64,000 nucleotides of DNA, from contig NC_080711.1 of NCBI RefSeq assembly GCF_019097595.1, positions 19,297,428 to 19,361,427 on the forward strand. The letters run 5' to 3'. Shown piece after piece: positions 35,217 to 47,445 of this stretch. This DNA comes from Hemibagrus wyckioides. Taxonomy: Eukaryota; Chordata; Actinopteri; Siluriformes; Bagridae. A model generated the notes under the pieces. The model saw only the letters and a list, made by a program, of their open reading frames with translations. It was not told where the DNA came from and searched no databases. A program made the translations under genes and the position numbers. Position 1 is the stretch's first letter. Every line of letters begins with the position of its first letter.

Positions 35217-38200
35217 TTAGCACAAAATGTAATGCTTCAGGGTAACAAACATCTTGCCTTTAATCCTGTAGGCAGAGAGTGGAAAAACATCATTAAAGTC
35301 TTTCAGTTGGGTTACAAACAAACATGAGCTACTATTGCAAAGTGCATAGGCTCTGAGGTGTTCATGATACCATGCAAACATATGCTTACAAATGAAAAAA
35401 AAAAAAAAAACACTGGTACCCTGAAACAAAACCTGTTGAATCGGCTTGAATTCTGGTAGGCCTGCACATGAACCAGTGGACACCACCATGTCCACTGCGT
35501 ACCTGACACCATCAATGTTGACAGATGTTGCTGACAGCACTGTGGTGTTTGCATTTCTTTCCATAAGCTGCTGCTGTTCACTGACTGGAAATGAATAAAT
35601 CATGACACTCTTCACTTTGCCAAGTTCTAATCCTGGTTTAAAAAAATGAAGATGAATCTAAATGGTAAGCCATCATCTTCTGATGTCTGTCAGCCAAAGT
35701 TATGAATCACTCTTTTGAAGAATCTGTGTTTTCCTTGGAATCTCATTGTCCACACATGTACAAGTGGTCCAAATACTTGAATCAGATAGGGATAATGCTC
35801 CAAATAATGTTGCTTTGGACGGAGTCTATAGTTTGGGAATGCCTTTTGAAGTAAGTGTCTATGCTCTGACAACCTGAAATCTGGATAGTGAAGTGTCTCC
35901 TCAGTAAACCTTGTGGACATAACTGTTCCAAGCACATCTTTCAAGCACAGTATCACTTCCAAAATTTCATCACCCTCTGGGACATAATGACCAATCATTA
36001 TGATAGAAAAATTTCAGCGAGAATCAAGGGGAAGGTGTACAGGACAGTGCTGAGACCAGCCATGCTGTATGGTTTAGAGACAGTGTAACTGAGACAGAGA
36101 CAGGAGTCAGAGCTGGAGGTAGCAGAGCTGAAGATGCTGAGGTTCTCTTTGGGAGTGACAAGGTTGGACAGGATTAGGAACGAGGACATCAGAGGAACAG
36201 CTCATGTTGGACGTTTGGGGGACAAAGTTAGGGAGGCCAGGTTAAGATGGTTTGGACATGTTCAGAGGAGGGAGAGTGAGTATATTGGTAGGAGAATGTT
36301 GGACATGGAGCTGCCAGGCAGGAGGAAAAGAGGAAGGCCAAAGAGGAGGTATATGGATGTAATAAATGAGTATATGAAGCTAGTGGGTGTAAGTGTTGAG
36401 GATGCAGAAGATAGGGATAGGTGGAGAGAGATGATTCACTGAAGGGACCCCTGAAGGGAAAAGCCAAAAGAAGAAGAAGAAGATCAAGGGAAGCAGCCTG
36501 AGTAGGGTCCAGTTTTCATGGCCATTACCTCCAACTGTACCTTTTGTATGAAATGCTTTAGAAATCACCTGAGGTTGGTTTGTTTTGTCTGAGTGTGTGT
36601 AGGGAAATTCTTTAATGGCATTGTTCAGCAACTTCTTTTTGATGAAATGCTCAAAGCAAAGACACAACTTAGGGATAACACCTTCAAGCAAATCATGGAG
36701 GATATTTGGGGGGAAAACCATCAACAACATGAAAATGCTCCAAGTAAATACTAAGAGGACAGCTCCCTTTCACACCATATTGTTTTGACATCTGGGCATC
36801 CTGCTGGGCTTCTGCAATGTGTCGATCATGGTCTTGTTTAGTTCTCAAGCTGAAGTGACCAGATCTTACTTCAGTATCTTGTATTTCCTGCCGTGTAGCA
36901 ATGCAAAAGCAGCAAATCTTATCAGACACAAAACTTTCTTGGAATCCTGCCAACGAATAAGCAGCCAGATTGTCTGCTGCAACATACAAAATGGTTCCTC
37001 TGACACTGGATCCTAATTTTTCCACATATACACCATGCTTCTCAAGAAGCATCAGATCTTGAAGGAGAGGATGAAGGATTTCAAAGTACATTCTTTGCCT
37101 GTGTTTACTTTACATAGGAGGGCTAACTGTATTGAGTTGAGCGAGGAGCAAAGTTTGGCTGCAATATTTGCAAGTACCCAATATACTGCACAAATCTTGT
37201 TTCTTTTTAGAGATCCCCAAAGGGTTTGCTACCTCATCAATGTAAAGACCCAAGGCAGTTCTAAATTCCTCTTCCATCAGTAAAGAATTTTCTTTGAAAT
37301 GTGACCCATCTCTGAAGCTACTGTATCGTTGCATATCATTATCATCAACACTGAGGATATCCAGGATTTCATTTTTGTTTAACAATGCCTGGAGCATTTT
37401 AAGGACAGGTACATAAACAAATGACTGCTTATTTTGGTCTGTAACAAACACAAAAGGTTCTACAATTGTAAATTCTTGTAGCATGTAAGAGGCTCTTCTG
37501 CAAAACGTAGACAGGGAACCTTTCTGAGTCTATTTCAGTATGACGTTGTTCTCCGAGATTGCACTTAGTATTTCTCTTGCTATAGAGATATCAGTATCAG
37601 GATAATGTTTGAGGAGTATTTTCTGAATTGCAAAAAAAGCAAAGGTTCTGACAGGTCCATTGTTTGGTTTATTTGCTATATGACATCTTGCAAAGTATTC
37701 TCAGAGATATTAAGTATAGTCTGCATCCTGAAGAAAAGGGCTGCCAATGTTATGCTCATACTGCAACTCCAAATCATCAACTTTATCAGCATTCACATCC
37801 TCTTCTTGAAAATCCGTTGTATCTTGAATGTCTTCATCTTCAGTGTGGGCAACATTCCCCACAGTTTTGGTATGTCTTAAAATTCCTGGCTTGAACTGCA
37901 TTTGGTTATGCGTCTGTCTAGCATTGTGGTTCCTGTTTTTGTGGGCATTAAAAGTGGTACTGCACTTTTTGGTGCATACAGATGTGAGTATGAAAATGGG
38001 AAAAAATTCTTTTTCTGAACAGGGAAGTCGCAAAATTGACCGTGGATCACATGTTTAGGAGCATGACTAGGATTATCACTGATCTGGGAGTGTAATCCTT
38101 GATGGATGTATCTTAAGTGCATTGAAGGACTTAAATGTGCAGAGACATTCTTCATGAAGACATGGTAATGGTGATGTTCTTGTGAAAGCACCATGTTTCA

Positions 38201-38270
38201 ATCTGTAATGTTTTATTAACTGCCCTCTCTTTTCACATAAGAAGATGCAAAACTTACATGTCCACTGCAT
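35217..38270 (-). pseudogene. C2H2 zinc-finger / DDE-transposase-like gene (locus B)
   Basis: Read on the minus strand, blocks of one large fish family appear in full order. An N-terminal C2H2 region comes first (CKFCIFLCEKRGQLIKHYRL, then CLHEECLCTFKSFNALKIH, then a CTKKCSTTFNAHKNRNH finger), then an acidic region. SFRDGSHFKENSLL and GLYIDEVANPLGISKKK follow (37480-37210), then GTILYVAADNLAAYSLAGFQ with CCFC (near 36980), PPNILHDLLEGVIPK (near 36700), GGNGHENWTLLRLLPL (near 36510) and GHYVPEGDE. LRPKQHYLEHYPYL and WTMRFQGKHRFFKRV lie at 35998-35690, and a C-terminal domain ends MFVTLKHYILC. I infer a DDE-like fold from the YxDE, AADN and (D/N)ILH blocks. Frames shift several times and a LINE splits it at 35999-36482. 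Confidence 0.75.
35999..36482 (+). mobile_element. 3' end of a LINE (RTE-like), inserted in the C2H2/DDE-like gene
   Basis: On the plus strand: KISARIKGKVYRTVLRPAML, EMKMLRFSLGVTRLDRIRNE, ARLRWFGHVQRRESEYIGRR and GRRKRGRPKRRYMDVI. It ends at an (AAG)n tail typical of a LINE 3' terminus. The host gene's LLRLLPL and GHYVPEGDE, contiguous in relatives, flank it exactly, so the junctions are sharp. It is 5'-truncated. Confidence 0.88.
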
Positions 38271-38499
38271 CAGTGATGGTTCTTTATCTTCAATCTGTAA
38301 ACAAAACTAAAAAGTAACAATTACGGTTTTAAAGATATTTAACACAATGTAACTACGTATAATGAAGTGCAGGAGGCATCAGGAGTAGTAAATGTATGTG
38401 TAAACACCTGCTGGGACGTGACACTACGACTAACAAAGTGTCTGAGTTTGCCATTAGCTGACTTAATAAAATAATTATAAAGCCCTAACCCACATTTCA

Positions 38500-38502
<3 letters not shown>

Positions 38503-38558
<56 letters not shown>

Positions 38559-38570
38559 TGTGTTTTTTTG

Positions 38571-38631
<61 letters not shown>

Positions 38632-38643
38632 TGTGTTTTTTTG

Positions 38644-38728
<85 letters not shown>
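38503..38728. repeat. (CTAT)n array with two spacer repeats
   Basis: Three CTAT tracts are separated by two identical copies of ctattgtgtttttttgtcta. This gives a higher-order pattern: tract, spacer, tract, spacer, tract. The YLSI-repeat reading frames across it are artefacts. Confidence 0.96.
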
Positions 38729-38729
38729 A

Positions 38730-39689
38730 AGCCCCCCCACACACACACGATCAGAACATTAACAAACCATAAAACCAAAATGTTTCGTTTGTGCACGAAA
38801 AATGAACATTGTGCTCATACAGCTTTTGATATTGAGCTTATATGATCTTTTATGAAACCCCTCTTACCAGCTGCAGTTACGTTATTGGCCAGTAGACTAT
38901 GTTGTTTCAGTCTTACATTTTGGTGCTTTCTACTTTCAGACGTTAACATCCAGAGCACTGACAGTGACACGAGATTGTCATGGGTGCTGTGCAAATCCAA
39001 CGACTAGTAGCGCTTCCGGACTAATATAAACTTGCTGGTCTCTGTACTAAAAAACAATTTAATGTCTAAAAGCGTTATCGAGTACAAATGTTTATTTTTC
39101 ATGCATAAACGAACTGATATGGTTTTATTAATTTTCTGAACACCATCGTCAAACATTGCACCTCTTCTTGTATATGTATGTACATATGCAACGCACGTAC
39201 AGGACACGTGCGTGTCACGAGTCTTCTGAATTTTTTACATTAAATTACTCTTTCACGTTTGAAAAATAACGTCAGTAAATCCTGGCTAACCTCCTCATCA
39301 CATATATGGGCTCTCTTTCGAACACGAAGCTGTTTTATCTTCTTATGCCTACCTGTCTAAGGTCCATATACGCTAACATTAGCTGTAGCCCGCCAACATT
39401 CGCAACATTAGTGGTAGTAAAAATTTTTACTTTGCCCCTAAGATGACACTATAACACTTTGTCCTGTATTTGTACAAAATTTAAAGATAAATTATTAAAT
39501 TAAACCTAATCATATTAAATATTAGTACATTTTGAATAACTTACCTAAAAAACAGCTTTCCAGTTTACTTATTTAACTTAGTATTAGAATTGTTTCATGT
39601 AAAAGGGCATTACTCACATTGTTAGTTAAATTAACAGGATAATGAGTTAGAAGTGAAGCACACTGATATATTTTAAGGAAGCACAAGTG
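38730..39689. other. 5' flank of the locus B element
   Basis: I recognise no coding sequence. It lies upstream (minus-strand sense) of the C2H2/DDE-like gene and runs up to the resumed retroviral pol. It would hold the promoter and terminal sequence of the two-gene element if that model is right. Confidence 0.4.
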
Positions 39690-40312
39690 TTACCTTTTAC
39701 AGTGCAGGCATCACCCCAGTGTTCAATTTATTGCTAAAGGCGGGTGTAATTGTTCCTTGTGAGACCTCACCAGTCTGCACAGCTATCTTTCCTGTAAAAA
39801 GTTCAGAGTCTGAAGAGTGGAGATTTGTCCAAGATCTAAATGCTGTCAATGATGCAGTAGTGCAAAGAGCCCCAAATGTTCCTAACCCCTACACTATCTT
39901 GTCTCAGCTAACACTTGAGAGTAAATGGTTTTCAGTTGTGGATTTGGCTAATGCATTCTTTAGCATACCTGTTCATCCAGACAGGTTTGCGTTCTTGTTC
40001 AATGGCAGGTCATACACCTTCACTCGCCTCTGCCAAGGCTACTGTGAATCTCCAACGATTTACAATGATGTCCTCAGAAACAGCTTAGAGTCTCTCACTT
40101 TAACTAAAAGTTCAGTACTCCTTCATTATGTGGACGATTATCTCGTAGCAATTTGTACAACAAAACGTGAAGGGACATTTAATCTCAGCAGATGGCAAAA
40201 GATTGGAAACTAGTAGAGTTGAAGCCATCCAAAACATTCCAAAACCAATCATGAAAAAACAACTGATGTCTTTCCTTGAAATGTGCTCATATTGCAGGAT
40301 GTTCATCCTAGG
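39690..40312 (+). pseudogene. Endogenous retrovirus relic: reverse transcriptase
   Basis: The frame reads ITPVFNLLLKAGVIVPCETS, WRFVQDLNAVNDAVV, FSVVDLANAFFSIPVHPD (first catalytic Asp), FTRLCQGYCESPTIYND and the active-site [11 protein letters not shown] frame break near 40165 follows, then [20 protein letters not shown] and [20 protein letters not shown], where it ends. RNase H, integrase and env are absent. It continues the pol read of 32270-33122 after a 6.6-kb insert and is cut on the right by helicase-like sequence on the other strand. Confidence 0.88.
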
Positions 40313-40800
40313 TTCTTCTTTCTGGCACATAGTCTCTGTGAGGGTAATCATTTGAAAATTGTCCTTCCAGAAGTCCAGCACATCCTCTTCATACACGGAG
40401 AGTGGTTTGGCTTTTCCAAGAAGTGGCAGTTGGTAAAAGTCTCCTACAGCTAGACAAGAGATTCCTCCAAAAGGTTTCTTGCTGCCTTTGATCTGTTGAA
40501 ATCATCAGTTTATGTAAGCAAACGAGTCCATGTAAATCATGGATACTACATCGATTATAAGAATCTCCACGTTGTGTAATCCATCTCTTACTTTATCTTG
40601 GGAGTTTCCAAGTCTTTGAAAAGGTGGCTTCAGGTTCCTTGGCAGTTTTAAAAGGACACCACCCGTGCAATGTTTTACCAGAAATGTTGAAAGCTGCAGT
40701 TCCAGTAAATGCAGTCAGCAGCACCATAGGCATGGAGAGATCCCCTTCTCCCCCCAGCACCACCTGACACAGTAAAAAAACTGGTCTGGATTACATGCTT
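40313..40800 (-). pseudogene. Helentron/PIF1-type helicase fragment, P-loop lost
   Basis: On the minus strand, with frame changes: FFTVSGGAGG (the Walker A GGAGTGKS is deleted after GGAG), VLLTAFTGTAAFNISGKTLH (motif Ia), a decayed motif II region, [20 protein letters not shown] (motif III, GDFYQLP), [20 protein letters not shown] and [12 protein letters not shown], where it stops at the ERV border. It is co-oriented with, and upstream of, the helicase/endonuclease tail at 29516-30400. The two look like halves of one gene split by the ERV, with the middle helicase motifs missing. Confidence 0.75.
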
Positions 40801-41689
40801 CTGGCACCATTGGCATATAGTGTAAAATATGGCTGCCTGCATCTCATTTAGACTCCTAAGCTACTTCCTCACAAATTGAAGTGATGTGGCACTTAAAGTT
40901 TCAGCAATCTTCTGTAAAACTTTTCGGGCTTTTCTCTGAAAACCGAGCATATCTGATAACTTACCAACAGTTCTCTACTGAATAAATCCTCTTTTTTTAT
41001 CCTCTCCCAAATCAGCCCTCTCCTCTCTTCACTGAGGGTAGGTAAACTCAGCAGAACCCTGATTGGTCCACCACTGAGACTGTCCCCGCCCTGCCTTGCA
41101 GCCCAGTAAAGCAGCGCTATCTGTGGTGCTGAAGTTGTGCTTCTTGTTCAACATGGAGGTGATATGGGTGGTGTTGTCCGTGGTTATGTTTCTCCTTTGC
41201 TTCTGCATTTAATGTAATGGTATGTATTATTGCTGTACAAGATTAATGTATTTGCTCTTTTGGTGTATACAATTGATGCTGTAGTACCATAGCTTTCAGT
41301 TATATCTGAGCTCGGTTAACAGCCCTGCACAATTAATGTATTTTTGTTGGTTTTCACGGGCTTTGTTACTGCGAGTTAACCCAAATCCAAAACTCAATGT
41401 CCAGTTGACTAAGGCCCCTGAAACTGTACATGAACTGCAGAATTCTCTTTAAAATTTGAAGACCTCTTTGCAATTTGATGGACATTGCATAGTTTCCTGT
41501 GGAAAGGTGTGTCTTGCACATTCTTTGGAATAATGATGAAACACTATTACCACCACAACTACCAAAAACACCGTCCTACCCATCCTCCATCTTTTGTCTT
41601 GATACGCCAGCATCAGTTCGCCAGCCTCTTCCCACAGCACTTCTTCGTCCTTGTTATTTAGACCCGTGAAACATCTCACAGTGTTCTTC
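40801..41689. other. No recognised gene
   Basis: Short open frames exist on both strands, for example 41449-41706 minus, but none shows a recognisable domain or splice structure. The stretch near 40990-41130 resembles promoter sequence, with a short frame MEVIWVVLSVVMFLLCFCI at 41153 that is too short to call. Confidence 0.4.
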
Positions 41690-42290
41690 CATTTCAGATC
41701 ACCCATTTCTCATATGACGTTGATTTAAATTTCCGTAAGGGCAATGACATATATGAAAAAAGCGGGACAGGCCTAAGTGTAACAAAAGACATAGAAGTGG
41801 AAATTTTAGACAAGCTGGCACAAAAAATATTTGCCCTGAAAGCCTACCCTGATGAATATGAAATCCACCTGTTGCCTTGGAACTTGTGAACATCCATGTC
41901 TTAAGGAGCCTGTGAGTGGCACAATATATGATGGCTGGACAACAAGCATTGAGTACAAGCTCTGAAACTAGTGATCAAAGTTGCACCAGGCTGGATGGGA
42001 AAAGAGGGAGGGATGAATATTGTGATAAGGATAGGTTTTCCTTGAAAAAAACAAAGGGAGGTGAAGTAAATCATGTTCCTGATCATCCAGAAAACTATGA
42101 TGATGATAGACTAGAAGATCAAAGATGTGTCTTTGTGGATGCAATGAAAAAAGGGGGAAAGACACGGAATTCGTCCGACAGAAGATGAACCTCACATTTT
42201 CCTTTAGGAGAAAGGAGATTGTGGAGATGTTTCAGAAATCCAGGAGAGATAGTCTGCTCTGTTTCTTGAAGAGAAGGCAAGAATATTTTC
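41690..42290 (+). pseudogene. Companion-family fragment (locus D)
   Basis: On the plus strand after an acceptor-like tttcag: ITHFSYDVDLNFRKGNDIYE, LSVTKDIEVEILDKLAQKIF and ALKAYPDEYE, then a stop. Later come KTKGGEVNHVPDHPENYDDD, RCVFVDAMKKGG and, in another frame, MNLTFSFRRKEIVEMF. The block order matches locus C (SHDV..., ILDKLAD..., RQRKEII...). Stops and deletions break it. It lies immediately upstream of the pim-like kinase exons and is the only companion copy on the plus strand. Confidence 0.68.
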
Positions 42291-42473
42291 TTCAATTATA
42301 GTCTGTCTGATTCTGAGTGTTTTTAACAGCACAGATGAACACGATCATGCAGTTACAGGAACACAGGAACTGATCTAGCATCAGTACTACCAGTCCAAAC
42401 CTTTACCATCGTAACATTTCTGCTTAGCAGTTTAGATGTATTCACATCCAGCCCATGTCTGTTCTCATTTTAG

Positions 42474-43545
42474 CCCGGAACAACAGAGGAGGTGCCCTCA
42501 GAGGTGGCACTAATGATGATGGTGTCCAAGCCACCTGTCTGTAGCAACGTGATCGAGTTACTGGAGTGGTTTGACATGGGTCATCAATTCATCATGATCA
42601 TGGAACGGCCCAGTCCCAGTATGGACCTCCTGAAATTCATGGAGCTTCAGAAAGGTTCCCTGTCTGAAGCACAGGCTCGTGAAATCATGGCGCAGGTGTT
42701 TCGGGCGGCTCGTCACTGCTGTGACCGTGGAGTGGTACACCGAGACATCAAGGCCGAGAATATCATCATCAACCCCGAAACTCTGGAAGTGAAACTCATT
42801 GATTTTGGCTGTGCGGAATTGCTGAAGGACACCCCCAGCAACGATTTTTTCGGTAATTACACTAAATAGAATCAGAAGGAATGCAGTGGAGAATATTTTG
42901 TAAACGATTTTGTGACATTGCTATCGGCTCTCTTTCTCTCTTTTACACACAGGCACTGTGTTCTTTGCACCTCCTGAGTGGATATTCCATGGAGGGTACA
43001 TGGGCGTTCCTGCTACCATCTGGGGTCTGGGCATACTTCTGTTTCACGTCCTCAGTGGAGACCTCCCCTTTGCATCACCAGATGACTTAAATGATGGGTA
43101 CCTGAATGCACTTCCTGACTTGTCTCAAGGTGAGTCAATGCAGAAACATGCACAATAAAGCTAAATATGTGAAATATAGCAAAATGACTTTAAAATGAAC
43201 TCCTGATTTATTTACTTTTTTTACGTTTTTATCTCAACAGAGTGCTTCCAGCTGCTAATGTGGTGCCTGGAATTTAACCCTGAAACACGCCCAACTTTCC
43301 AGCAATTGGCCAGGCACGAGTGGTTTACTGGAGGCAGTTCAGGACAAAGTCAAGGTTAGACAGCGAGGATGCAGTAGACCTAATTAATATGATTTAGACG
43401 TGCTGTAATGCTGTAATAGTCTAGATTGTGAGATTGTACTGGATCAGTATCGAGTTCTATAACAGACAACTTGCTTGTCAAACAAAAGAATCTTTCCTTT
43501 TCTATCCTAATATCTGTTTTGTTTTGCTTTGCAGATTCCTCCTAA
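42474..43545 (+). CDS. Pim-like serine/threonine kinase, missing the N-lobe exon
   Basis: Four exons with good splice sites and phases are 42474-42852, 42953-43129, 43241-43354 and 43535-43545. They encode 226 residues ending DSS. Seen in order: PSEVALMMMVSKPP (helix C), VIELLEWFDMGHQFIMIMER (hinge), RHCCDRGVVHRDIKAENIII (catalytic loop with Asp and Lys), VKLIDFGCAELL (DFG), GTVFFAPPEWIFHGG (activation segment end), WGLGILLFHVLSGDLPF, and CLEFNPETRPTFQQLARHEW. These are pim-family signatures, and such genes are expanded in fish. The glycine-rich loop and the ATP-binding Lys are not in this part, and no exon with them is visible upstream, where a companion-family fragment lies. It is either a 5'-truncated pseudogene or a gene whose first exons lie further off. 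The remaining frame is undamaged. Confidence 0.82.
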
Positions 43546-43603
43546 AACCAAAGATCTCATAAAACACACCTACACACACACACACACACACATATACAGT
43601 ATA

Positions 43604-44962
43604 CAGTGAGGGAAAAGAATTATTTGATCCCTGATTTTGTACGTTTGCCCGCTGACAAAGAAATGATCAGTCTATCATTTTAATGGGAGGTTTATTTAAA
43701 CAGTGAGAGACAGAATGACGACAAAAAAATCCAGAAAAATGCATTTTAAAAAAGGTATACACTGATTTGCATTTTAAAGAGTGAAATAAGTATTTGACCC
43801 CTTCTTAAAACATGACTTGTACTTGGTGGCAAAACCCTTGTTGGCAGTCACAGAGGTCAGACGTTTCTTGTAGCTGGCCACCAGGTTTGCACACATCTCA
43901 GGAGGGATTTTGTCCCACTCCCTTTTACGGATCCTCTCCAAGTCATTAAGGTTTCAAGGCTTTCGTTTGGCAACTCGAACCTTCAGCTCCCTCCACAGAT
44001 TTTCTATGGGATTAAGGTCTGGAGACCTTAAGACACTCCAGGACCTTAATGTGCTTCTTCTTGAGCCACTCCTTTGATGCCTTGTCCGTGTGTTTTGGGT
44101 CATTGTCATGCTGGAATACCTATCCATGACCCATTTTCAATGCCCAGTGAAGCGGTGCAGTTGTCCTGTCCCCTTAGCAGAAAAACACCCCCAAAGCATA
44201 ATGTTTCCACTTCCATGTTTTACGGTGGGGATAGTGTTCTTGGGGTCATAGACAGCATTCCTCCTCCTCCAAACACGGTGAGTTGATGCCAAACTTCAGA
44301 CGGGCCTGTACATGCGCTTTCTTAAGCAGGGGGACCTTGCGGGCGCTGCAGGATTTTAGTCCTTCATGGTGTAGTGTGTTACCAATTGTTTTCTTGGTGA
44401 CTATGGTCCCAGCTGCCTGACTATGCCTGACTTTCTTGGTGACTATGGTCCCAGCTGGCTTAAGATCATTGAACTACACCTCCCATGTAGTTCTGGGCTG
44501 ATTCCTCCCCGTTCTCATGATCATTGAAACTCAACGAGGTGGGATCTTGCACGGAGCCCCAGACCGAGGGAGACTGACTGTCTCTTGGTCTAAGCCATGG
44601 TGGAGAGTTTGGAATCTGATTGATTGATTGCTTCTGTGGACAGGTGTCTTTTATACAGGTAACAAACTGAGATTAGGAACACTTCCTTTAATCTCAGCTT
44701 GTTGCCTGTATAAAAGATACCTGGGAGCCAGATATCTTGCTGATTGATAGGGGATCAAATATGTATTTCATTCATTAAAATGCAAATCAATGTATAACTT
44801 TTTTTGAAATGCGTTTTTCTGGATTTTATTATTCTGTCTATTATTCTTTTATTCTGTCTCTCACTGAAATAAACCTACCATTAAAATTATAGACTGATCA
44901 TTTCTTTGTCAGTGGGCAAACGTACAAAATCAGCAGGGGATCAAATATTTTTTCCCTCACTG
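43604..44962 (-). mobile_element. Tc1-like family B, copy 2, degenerate
   Basis: The inverted ends cagtgagggaaaagaattat and atttttt ccctcactg enclose a badly decayed minus-strand transposase. Its sequence parallels copy 1 (aaacccttgttggcag, ttaaggtctggagac, tcattgtcatgctggaata). No long frame survives. It lies just past the pim-like stop codon, probably in or next to the 3' UTR. Confidence 0.88.
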
Positions 44963-46624
44963 TGTATATACACACACACACTAGTTAAAAATTGACAGAT
45001 AAATAATAATATATTAGTGACATCTGGAGTCTTCTGGACTCTAAAACCTGCCACAGAGGCCTTGTGTGAACTCCGATGAGAAGAGAAAAATGTGAAAGAG
45101 AGACCGAGATCAGTCTGACAAATAAAACACTGTGAACTTGAACCAAAGCAGTCTCACCTGCAGTTTTTCTAAACAGAAAAGAAAAAAAAAATGCAGCATT
45201 ATTGTAGCACATGAGTTTCCAAAGAAACATATTTTTATCACAGATCAGTACATATACACTGGCTGAAATAACTGGTGTTAGATACAGTACATAGAATGGA
45301 CTTATTCAGAAGATTTCACACTATCTCTTGATTTGGAGTGAAAATGAAACATAAAACTTGAATGTTATAGCTGTTGAATATTGAAATGTTGTAACTGGAA
45401 TGTTATACAAACCTACTGCTTAATAATAATAATAATATTAATATAAAGATTAAGTGTGTGCTAGTGAGTTTCCTGAAGAAAGCCGATCTTCATGTTAAGT
45501 TGATTTATCTGTGAAGATACTTGAGTGAGTTTAACAAAGGGTTCGTCTCAATCAGTGCTCTACTTCACTAGGTCAGGTATCACTACACGAGTTGGGACTC
45601 TGGTAAGGACCCTGGCTCACTACACATCAGGACAATAATGAATCAAGTTTCTGGCAACTTTATAATTTTCTCATCAGTTGCTGTAAAATTATCACTGTAT
45701 TTATGTTTTATATGCCACTTTTTTGAACAGCAAACACAAAACAAGCTACGAGATAACTGTTAAATGTTATCAACCCTCAACTGGGTAAAACTGATATAAA
45801 GGCTAAAAAAACCCTGCATTGAATCCTGCTTGTGTACATTTTTGAAGTTTTGTTGCAATGTTGAAGGTTTACACAGGCCTAAATTGAGTGTGGTCTATTA
45901 CCTGAATCTCAAATGTCCCTAGGCTACCCTTTCTAGTACACTAGTTAGGGTGTGAAAGTCAGATCTGAATGAAACAACACTAAGTGATGTAGTTGTTGGG
46001 ATCCACTTAAGGAGATGGCGGATGCAACTGCAGATTTTACTGTGGAAGGTGAAAATTCATCATGAGTCAGATTTTGGAACACAACATATTGCACTGATTT
46101 CACACAATTGCACACATCTACACTTTATTCTCAATCATAATGTTCTTAACAGTAGCTAAAGCTACAGACTTTAAGCAAAGCTATGGAAGGCAAAGCAACA
46201 CACAAGACAACATCAACAAGAGCCTGCCAAAGACAAATTTAAGTGGAGGTGCAAATTTAGATGAAACCACAAACAGGTGAGACATGTGGTCAGGCCATGT
46301 GACAGGCTAATGCAGTTTGTATTTTCACGCAAGGGTTACTTATTTAGTTGCCTCTAAAATACCCAAAACACAATTTTTAACAAAAACAAAACAAAACAAA
46401 CTTATCTTTTGGAGTTAATGACTGAACATGAAATTTCCATTTCTTCCAGCAGATGTCGCCACTTGCGATTGGTTTGTTAACAGTAAATGGTGGAGAGAAT
46501 GGAAATAAAGCTAGACAAACGTTTACTACAAAAAAAAGCGTTTTACCCTTTCTTTTGGACAGCTACTAACCTTTGGGGACACAATACCATCTAAAACAGA
46601 GGACTACACATGAATTGAAGTGGA
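44963..46624. other. Intergenic, no gene seen
   Basis: No exon is recognised. It contains short TAA and CA runs and AT-rich unique sequence. Confidence 0.5.
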
Positions 46625-47445
46625 TAGCACTGATGATCATCTCATCATGGCACCTGTTAGTGGGTGGGATATATTAGGCAGCAAGTGAACATTTTGTCCT
46701 CAAAGTTGATGTGTTAGAATCAGGAAAAATGGGCAAGTGTAAAGATTTGATCAAGTTTGACAAGGGCCAAATTGTGATGTCTAGACGACTGGATCAGAGA
46801 ATCTCCAAAACTGCAGCTCTTGTGGGGTGTTCCCGGTCTGCAGTGGTCAGTATCTATCAAAAGTGGTCCTAGGAATGATCAGTGGTGAACCGGCGACAGG
46901 GTCATGGGCGGCCAAGGCTCACTGATGCCCATGGGGAGTGAAGGCTGGCCCGTGTGTTCCGTACCAACAGACGAGCTACTGTTGCTCAAATATCTGAAGA
47001 AGTTAATGCTGGTTCTGATAGAAAGGTGTCAGAATACACAGTGAATCACAGTTTGTTGTGTCTGGGGCTGCATAGCTGCAGACCAGTCAGGGTGCCCTTT
47101 CTTACCCCCGTGCACCACGAAAGCACCATCAATGTGCATGTGAGCATCAGAACTGGATCAAAGAGCAATGAAAGAAGTGTTGACCTGGCCTCCAAATTCC
47201 CCAGATCTCAATCCAATCAAGCATCTGTGGGATGTGCTGAACAAACAAATCTGATCCATGGAGGCCCCACCTCGCAATTTAGAGGACTTAAAGGATCTGC
47301 TGCTAACATCTTCGTGCCAGATACCAATGCACACCTCCAGGGATCTAATGGAGTCCATGCCTTGACGGGTCAGGACTGTTTTAGCAGCAAAATTGGCACC
47401 AACACAATATAGGGCAAGTGGTCATAATGTTATGGCTGGTCAGTG
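46625..47445 (+). mobile_element. Tc1-like family C copy
   Basis: The left end carries the long terminal repeat also seen in the MITE at 6861-7149 (tcatcatggcacctgttagt). It is followed by a decayed transposase on the plus strand: helix-turn-helix region near 46740-46900 ([20 protein letters not shown]), FRTNRRATVAQISEEVNAGS, and frameshifted DLNPIKHLWDVL-type tail sequences near 47200. The right end is ggtcataatgttatggctgg. It is internally shortened. Confidence 0.87.

Noticed and set aside
38558..38845. Frames of repeated YLSI
   Set aside because: They are translation of the CTAT array, not a gene.
41449..41706. An 85-codon minus-strand frame
   Set aside because: It has no recognisable motif and no supporting splice sites. 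It lies between transposon fragments.
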